Assembly (NCBI RefSeq): GCF_021462225.1
Contig: NC_061813.1
Coordinates: 26,374,442 to 26,438,441, forward strand
DNA length: 64,000 nucleotides
Direction: 5' to 3'
Origin: Girardinichthys multiradiatus
Taxonomy: Eukaryota; Chordata; Actinopteri; Cyprinodontiformes; Goodeidae
The notes under the pieces were generated by a model. It was given only the letters and a program-made list of their open reading frames with translations, was not told where the DNA came from and ran no database searches. Positions 57,401 through 64,000 of the stretch are shown piece after piece (position 1 is the first letter of the stretch; every line of letters starts with the position of its first letter). Made by a program: the position numbers and the translations under genes.

Positions 57401-57444
57401 ATTGATTGATGTGACCAGTCCAAAGACTGGTCACATCAATCAAT
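57401..57444. repeat. Perfect 20-bp hairpin with four-base loop
   Basis: ATTGATTGATGTGACCAGTC (57401-57420) is followed by CAAA and its exact complement (57425-57444). It lies 20 bp left of the Tc1 copy at 57465. Confidence 0.95.
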
Positions 57445-57464
57445 ACACAATCAATAATCATATA

Positions 57465-59070
57465 CAGGTTCTTCCCAAAATATTAGCATATTGTGATAAA
57501 GTTCATTATTTTCCATAATGTCATGATGAAAATTTAACATTCATATATTTTAGATTCATTGCAAACTAACTGAAATATTTCAGGTCTTTTATTGTCTTAA
57601 TACGGATGATTTTGGCATACAGCTCATGAAAACCCAAAATTCCTATCTCACAAAATTAGCATATTTCATCCGACCAATAAAAGAAAAGTGTTTTTAATAC
57701 AAAAAATGTCAACCTTCAAATAATCATGTACAGTTATGCACTCAATACTTGGTCGGGAATCCTTTTGCAGAAATGACTGCTTCAATGTGGCGTGGCATGG
57801 AGGCAATCAGCCTGTGGCACTGCTGAGGTCTTATGGAGGCCCAGGATGCTTCGATAGCGGCCTTTAGCTCATCCAGAGTGTTGGGTCTTGAGTCTCTCAA
57901 CGTTCTCTTCACAATATCGCACAGATTCTCTATAGGGGTTCAGGTCAGGAGAGTTGGCAGGCCAATTGAGCACAGTGATACCATGGTCAGTAAACCATTT
58001 ACCAGTGGTTTTGGCACTGTGAGCAGGTGCCAGGTCGTGCTGAAAAATGAAATCTTCATCTCCATAAAGCTTTTCAGCAGATGGAAGCATGAAGTGCTCC
58101 AAAATCTCCTGATAGCTAGCTACATTGACCCTGCCCTTGATAAAACACAGTGGACCAACACCCAGCAGCTGACACGGCACCCCAGACCATCACTGACTGT
58201 GGGTACTTGACACTGGACTTCTGGCATTTTGGCATTTCCTTCTCCCCAGTCTTCCTCCAGACTCTGGCACCTTGATTTCCGAATGACATGCAGAATTTGC
58301 TTTCATCCGAAAAAAGTACTTTGGACCACTGAGCAACAGTCCAGTGCTACTTCTCTGTAGCCCAGGTCAGGCGCTTCTGCCGCTGTTTCTGGTTCAAAAG
58401 TGGCTTGACCTGGGGAATGCGGCACCTGTAGCCCATTTTCTGCACACGCCTGTGCACGGTGGCTCTGGATGTTTCTACTCCAGACTCAGTCCACTGCTTC
58501 CGCAGGTCCCCCAAGGTCTGGAATCGGCCCTTCTCCACAATCTTCCTCAGGTCACCTCTTCTCGTTGTGCAGCGTTTTCTGCCACACTTTTTCCTTCCTA
58601 CAGACTTCCCACTGAGGTGCCTTGATACAGCACTCTGGGAACAGCCTATTCGTTCAGAAATTTCTTTCTGTGTCTTACCCTCTTGCTTGAGGGTGTCAAT
58701 AGTGGCCTTCTGGACAGCAGTCAGGTCGGCAGTCTTACCCATGATTGGGGTTTTGAGTGATGAACCAGGCTGGGAGTTTTAAAGGCCTCAGGAATCTTTT
58801 GCAGGTGTTTAGAGTTAACTCGTTGATTCAGATTATTAGGTTCATAGCTCGTTTAGAGACCCTTTTAATGATATGCTAATTTTGTGAGATAGGAATTTGG
58901 GGTTTTCATGAGCTGTATGCCAAAATCATCTGTATTAAGACAATAAAAGACCTGAAATATTTCAGTTAGTGTGCAATGAATCTAAAATATATGAATGTTA
59001 AATTTTCATCATGACATTATGGAAAATAATGAACTTTATCACAATATGCTAATATTTTGAGAATGACCTG
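57465..59070 (-). mobile_element. Tcb2-like Tc1 element, copy C (inactivated gene)
   Basis: The 200-bp inverted repeats 57465-57664 and 58871-59070 are flanked by TA (57463-57464, 59071-59072). The left end reads CAGGTTCTTCCCAAAATATT, with changes in the outer motif relative to copy B. The length is 1606 bp. It is otherwise nearly identical to copies A and B. Confidence 0.96.
57742..58742 (-). pseudogene. Tc1 transposase, copy C, stop and frameshifts
   Basis: The start ATG at 58742 and the terminal TGA at 57742 match the intact copy. Damage: a 9-bp in-frame deletion removes three residues after RRGD. A CAG-to-TAG change makes a stop at 58347-58349, just after TWATEK. An extra C near 58161 and an extra G near 57937 shift the frame. 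The catalytic motifs (LFSDESKF, FQHDLAPAHS, SPDLNP) are still readable across frames. The 14-residue linker missing from copy A is present here, so that deletion is specific to copy A. Confidence 0.93.
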
Positions 59071-59072
59071 TA

Positions 59073-61689
59073 TTTTAGATTGGATTGGGACAGGGTGTGT
59101 GTTTGTGAGACAGGATTTGCAGTGAAGCTATTTTGTTTTAATGCAGACAAAAGCGCTGAGTGGACATTTTACACCAGGGTAGTCCCCTAAAACTCACTGA
59201 GGTCCAGTTACTAAAATTTTCTCCTAGTAAAAGGTCCAAACAGAAGTCCAGCTTTTGTTTTTTCTTGTCTTACCTACCCAGATGTTGACATTTCAACTTT
59301 TAACAAAGTACACTTTAAACAGCTATCTGTTTTAAAATAAATAAAAGCAGTCCCTGGCAAATAAATTAAAGGCATTTATTTCAGAAAATAAACCTCTAAA
59401 ATACATTTAAAAGTAGAAACAGAGCCCAACAACCCTTTTCTTTCTCGTAAATTAAAGAGGTCCCAGCCTAAAGAACTGAAGGCTAGGAAAAGTCCAAGTG
59501 CAAAACAGTGCAAGTAAACATTTTTCTCTTTTTTGTTTAAATTAAAGAGGTACCAACCTAAAAATAAATAGAATTTCAAGTAAAACAGGTCAGCGTCTTC
59601 AGAAAACAAATGACTCTTTTAGGAAAATAATAAAAATTGAGCTTTTAACACCATCTTTTCCCTTTGGATTATTTTTCTATTTTACTTTTCTTAATGAGAG
59701 AAATGGGCGTGGCTCTGCCCTGCTAGTAGTTTAAATCTGCGTTGGAAAAAATGCTCCATTAAAATGATCCATTTTCATGAATTTATAAGATTGTGCATGA
59801 GTCCAGACAGACCCATCACTCGGTTGGGATTTGGACTGAGGTACACTATTTGGTGATGCTTGTTTTATAGTGTCTTTAGCATTTTATATTAGCAGTTAGC
59901 GTGGCTGGCATTACTAACTTGAAACATCTTCCATATGTATTCCTCTTACCTTAGCTCGGAGATTTTCAAAAAGTTGACAACATTTCTAAATCTTGCATGA
60001 TTCATGACATTCAGAGGGGGGAAGCAGTGTGTAAAATATTGATGCTGTCCCTGGATCCATGTTCAGTAGCAGAACAACAAAGAAAGAGGTGTGAATCATA
60101 AGCAGATCTAGCTTTTTTTCTATTTTTGGTACAAAGCAACTTAGAGAAATCTTTTGTCAGTGTTATTATGCATTCCTCTGAATCACTTTGTCTTTGAAAG
60201 TAAATTACAGGATGAGTTGTGGTGCAATTCAAACAGCCTTACTCTCTCTGGGATTTGTGCCACTTCTGCATCTTAGTTAAAACTTATATTTCCACTGTCT
60301 CACAAAGCATTTATAATAATGAAGAGATTTGCGGCACACTTTTAGTGCCTTATCTGCATATATAAAGTGGATTTGCTTTCACTGATCTCTTCAAAAGATA
60401 ATAAAAAAAAAAAGATACTGTGCAGTGAGTTGAAAATGGGTACAGATGATTTTACAAAGATTTGTTTAGACCACTGAAAATGGAAAGCTGTAGTTGTATA
60501 AGGTAAAATATAAAATATGCAACAAAGTAGGTGTAGATCATTTTCTAAAAAGGTCTTTCAGTGCTTTGAGATGAAAATTATCAGGATTCAAAAGGATCTT
60601 TCTCTGCAGAATTAAGACTTTATCGAGGCCACACAGGATCAAAATGAATATTGTGAAAGTATTCCTGCTGCAAAGTGCTTTTTAAGGTCATACTTTCTCC
60701 AAAATACATAAACATTTCCATCACCATAGATTGAACTGAAAAGAAAATCAAATTCTTTTTATGTCTTTGTACCACTCAAACTCCAAAAAAAAAAAAAAAA
60801 TCATAATTTTAAGAAGCAATAGACAGTTTAATAAGCAATAGTGTTTAATAAAAGTGTTAATTAAAACCATTCCTCAAAAATATTTGCACCAATTTGTCAA
60901 ACAGAACATATTTTAACTGACACATTCATTCTTTTAACTGTCACCAATTTCAAAACAAAAAAGGGGAATTCTTGCTCTGCCTCATTTTCCTTCTCAGTCT
61001 TATCTCCCATAAACTGTGTCATTATATCAGACCAAGCGATCATCCCTTTTTCAAACACATCTGAAGTAGCAACTCACGAGCAGTCTAAGAAATCCCCTCA
61101 AAGAGAAATCCTGATATTTGCTTTTATCTGTGTTGCTCTAAGTCTCTAAATTCCTTGTCATGTGTACTATCTCTGTGATGCACACAGGGTAGCAAATCAG
61201 GGAGTTGTTGGTTATGATAGCTAATTATGTGCAGCATAGAATAAGGCTTCTCCACAAACTGTGGATCATGCAGCCCATGAAGAGGAAAAAGTAGAAAAGG
61301 GATTACAAATTCTCCGGATGTTTCAGCTATCACCCTCTGCATTTAAACAGGCTTTCCCCTGTGCTGTCAGACATTGTAAAAGCCTTTTTTTAACAGATGA
61401 TCAGAAGCATGCTTTTATCGTGCATATATGTCTCCAGACGTGACATTTGTTTTGTGTTTAAAGTTCAGATTCTCAGCTTTTAGTGTGTTTACGCAAGTAA
61501 AGGAACAAGTCACAAAATAATCAAGAACATGAAGTGAGACATTATTATTCTGACACAGTACATGCGGTACAAGCTGTGCCTTGCAGTAAAGATCAACCAG
61601 GGTTTTCTTCAATGTGAATTACAGCCACTGATTCTCTAATCCATTCTGCCACACCTATCATTCCCACAGCAAAATGTGATTGAATGTGA
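59073..61689. other. Unique AT-rich sequence
   Basis: No gene recognised. A 17-base poly(A) run lies at about 60785-60801. Confidence 0.4.
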
Positions 61690-61800
61690 CTGATCTGAAC
61701 ATCCTGAAATCAGTCTGGGATAACATTAAGAGACAGTTGGAATTGGTGAATCAAATACAAAAACTAACTGTGGCAGAATGGCTGGAACAGCCATGAAGCC
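61690..61800 (+). pseudogene. Possible Tc1 transposase C-terminal scrap
   Basis: The plus frame TDLNILKSVWDNIKRQLELV resembles the SPDLNPIEnVWdelKrql block of Tc1 transposases, followed by LTVAEWLEQP. Nothing else of the element is visible, so this is weak. Confidence 0.35.
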
Positions 61801-62200
61801 AGTTCACTTTAAAATGAAAACTTTTCACAAATGTTGTGTGCACAACATTTTCCTTAAGCTAAACTAATTGTGTTTTTTAAATATATTTTATATTATATTT
61901 GTTATTGGAGCTGTCAACAGTATTAACCCTATAATGACAAATTGGTCTTTCTTGAGTAAGTTTTTTACACTTTTTTTTGAAAATGCAAAAATGTCAAAAC
62001 ATGTTTAATGTTGTAAAAGTCATATATGGAGTTTTAAGTGTGCCAAGGTTTATATTTATGATAACCCTGTGACTGCAAAAGCCTATATCAAATATATCAA
62101 TTATGATACATACATAACTGGGAGAAACAGGCTAAGCTTTAAAAATTATGGAAGCCCTGAAGGGCAAGTAAGAATATATGTGTGTGTGTATATATATCAC

Positions 62201-62870
62201 TCATGTCAATATGTCAATATTTTGTGTACCCACCAATATTTTCCAGGACATGGAGTTGACCAGAACTTCACAGGTTGCCACTGGAGTCTTCTCGCTCTCC
62301 TCGGTGACGACATCATAGAGCTGGTGGATGTTGGTGACCTTGTGCTCCTCCTCTTTCTGTTTGAGGATGGCCCACAAATGTTCAAATGGGTTTAGGTTTG
62401 GAGACATGCTTGGCAATTCCAGCACCTTTACCCTCTGTTTCTTCAGCAAGGCAGTGGTCGTCTTGGTGGTGTGTTTGGGGACATTATGATGTTGTAGTAC
62501 TGCCCTGCAGCCTAGTTTCCGAAAGTAGGGGATCGTGTTCTGCTTTAGTATGTCACAGTACATGTTGGCATTCATGGTTCCCTCAAAGAACTGTAGCTCC
62601 CCACAACTGTGACACTCCCACTACCATGCTTGATTGTAGACAAGACACAATTGTCCTTGTACTCCTCACCTGACTGCCACCACACATGCTTGACAACATC
62701 TGAACCAAATAAGGTTGTGTTGGTGTCATCAAACCACAGGACATCTTTCCAGTAATTCATAACCTTAGTCTGCTTGTCTTCAGTAAACAGTTTGCAGGCT
62801 TTCTCCTGCATCACCTTTAGAAAAGGCTTCCCTCTGGGACGACAGCCAGAAGATTCAAGGGGTGGTTTGC
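62201..62870 (-). pseudogene. Tc1 transposase remnant (fourth family)
   Basis: On the minus strand KACKLFTEDKQTKVMNYWKD is followed by VLWFDDTNTTLFG (first Asp), VWWQSGEEY and GSGSVTVV. After a frameshift near 62595 the frame goes on with ELQFFEGTMNANMYCDILKQ and LQHHNVPKHTTKTTTALLKK, where the second catalytic Asp (HDNDPKH) is His. MSPNLNPFEHLWAILKQK (Glu kept) and PVATCEVLVNSM complete it. The DNA-binding N-terminus and both inverted repeats are missing or unrecognisable. Inactive. Confidence 0.82.
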
Positions 62871-64000
62871 TTTTTTGGTGGATGTTTTTTGCATTGAGTA
62901 GAAATGCTTTAAGTCATACAAGGTCACCATGACTGAATAATGTTTAGACGTCCATAACTCAAGACAAATCTGTGTAAAGTGTGGAGAGAGCCTAAGTTAA
63001 TTTCAAATGACTATTTACAAGTTCACTCTTTAAATACAAATCAGATTTGTTGGAAGGAAGAGAAAAATTATGGTAAATTCTATTTTTACCCACCTGCATC
63101 TGACCCCTGTTGTTAGCTGATAACTGAGTGGATTGTTGTATAACCACTACCAGACAGTTATGCACACAAACCTTATCTCTTTCAAGCGTTATTATTATTT
63201 TGTTGTAGTCACCAGGTAAAGTCATGTATGGACAGCACAGAGAAGAACTTTTTATAGTAACAATATAATTTATCAAAAGAGTTATAAATAATAAAAACAT
63301 TCTTCACTATAAAATCAACCTTACCAACAAGTTCACTGTGAGATCACTGGGAGCTGTCCAGAAACTGGATTCATGCTGGACTTGCCCTCGGCCTTCCTGC
63401 ATGAAACAATAAAGAAGGGATTTTATTGTAAACTGCTGTGGCTTGGGTTTACAATAACAATCCTAATAACAACATGTATTTCTTCTTTACAAAGAACATA
63501 GAAACTGCTCTGACTGATTATTAAGAGACTCTTGATTTAAATATTGTTATCAGTAATCATAGTGCATTTAAACCATCTTCAGAGATGCAGTCTCAAGCTG
63601 TCAAGCTAATGAATATGCTACTTCCGAATAGTAGAGACAGACAGTGTCCTTAAAAATAAGAGTTGCAGCACAACAGCATTCAGGAACGTTCGATTATCAT
63701 AAAATATACCTAACTCTGTCCATAACAATATACATCATATAAGTAATTTTCTTATTCAGCTACCTGTAGTTTCACTTAAACCAACTATGAACATCAAATA
63801 GATAGCAGTAAAATGAAACTGAGTCCTGCCGAGATGTGGCCGGACTCCGCGGGGTGATCTATGTCCAACTCCAGCTGAAGCCTAGGTCTGATGCGGGCCT
63901 TTTCGTCTCCGAAACCACCGTAGTGAATCTAAAAGCAGGCTCATTTTTAAAGGACTGATTCCATATATGGCGTTTTAAGGTAAAAATTTCTCATCTGAAA
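62871..64000. other. Mostly unique sequence with exon-like and GC-rich parts
   Basis: Nothing is certain here. See the exon-like segment at 63325-63396. A GC- and CpG-richer patch lies at about 63828-63945, next to CCATATATGG at 63961-63970, a match to the SRF CArG-box consensus. Confidence 0.35.
63325..63396 (-). other. Exon-like segment (72 bp, phase 0-0, unproven)
   Basis: On the minus strand a polypyrimidine acceptor (CTTTATTGTTTCATGCAG) and donor GTAAGG bound exactly 72 bases. They are open as EGRGQVQHESSFWTAPSDLT then VNLL. The length is a multiple of three. I do not recognise the protein. It could be an exon of a gene that continues to the segments at 34067 and 29883. Confidence 0.3.

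Overview
The window looks like a euchromatic, AT-rich stretch of a ray-finned fish genome, most likely a percomorph. The species cannot be fixed from sequence alone. The evidence is the repeat content: several Tc1/mariner families of teleost type, an L2/CR1-like LINE with an esterase-type ORF1, RTE-type (Rex3-like) LINEs ending in GATG repeats, a tRNA-derived SINE with an RTE-like tail, Gypsy-type solo LTRs and hAT-like non-autonomous elements. There is no bacterial gene organisation and no complete host protein-coding gene.

Layout. 34-1284: degraded Tc1 element. 2412-3562: 5'-truncated, internally deleted RTE LINE with an 11-bp target duplication and a GATG tail. About 5480-10461: L2-type LINE, split at 7345-8226 by a solo LTR inside its endonuclease. 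11048-14272: half a Tc1, a reversed RTE fragment, then a Tcb2-like Tc1 (12703-14270). 14300-22100: three LTRs or LTR pieces, an hAT-like element, an old Tc1 and L2/SINE fragments. 22100-32350: mostly unique DNA with an LTR-like block at 25.5-27.3 kb. 32.3-41.0 kb: Tc1 relics and a deeply nested cluster centred on a 2.2-kb long-inverted-repeat element (38671-40842) that itself holds a SINE. 43656-45134: large solo LTR. 50231-51910: old Tc1 with an insertion. 52267-53876: Tcb2-like Tc1 with an intact 334-residue transposase. 57465-59070: third copy of that family, inactivated. 62.2-62.9 kb: another Tc1 relic.

How the parts relate. Three copies of one Tc1 family (12703, 52267, 57465) share 200-bp inverted repeats and near-identical coding sequence, so this family moved recently. 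One copy is intact, one carries an in-frame 14-codon deletion, and one is broken by a stop and frameshifts. The intact copy could in principle act on the ends of all three. The SINE ends in a sequence resembling the 3' end of the RTE LINE, which fits SINE mobilisation by RTE machinery.

The only hint of a host gene is a set of exon-like segments on the minus strand (63325-63396, 34067-34112, 29883-29995; possibly 33603-33665) with good splice signals and compatible phases. It is not identified and is offered as a hypothesis. The most unusual object is the TA-flanked element at 38671-40842. It has roughly 300-bp inverted repeats and no visible transposase, and it encloses a TATA box, an RFX-type X-box and a splice-donor-like site.
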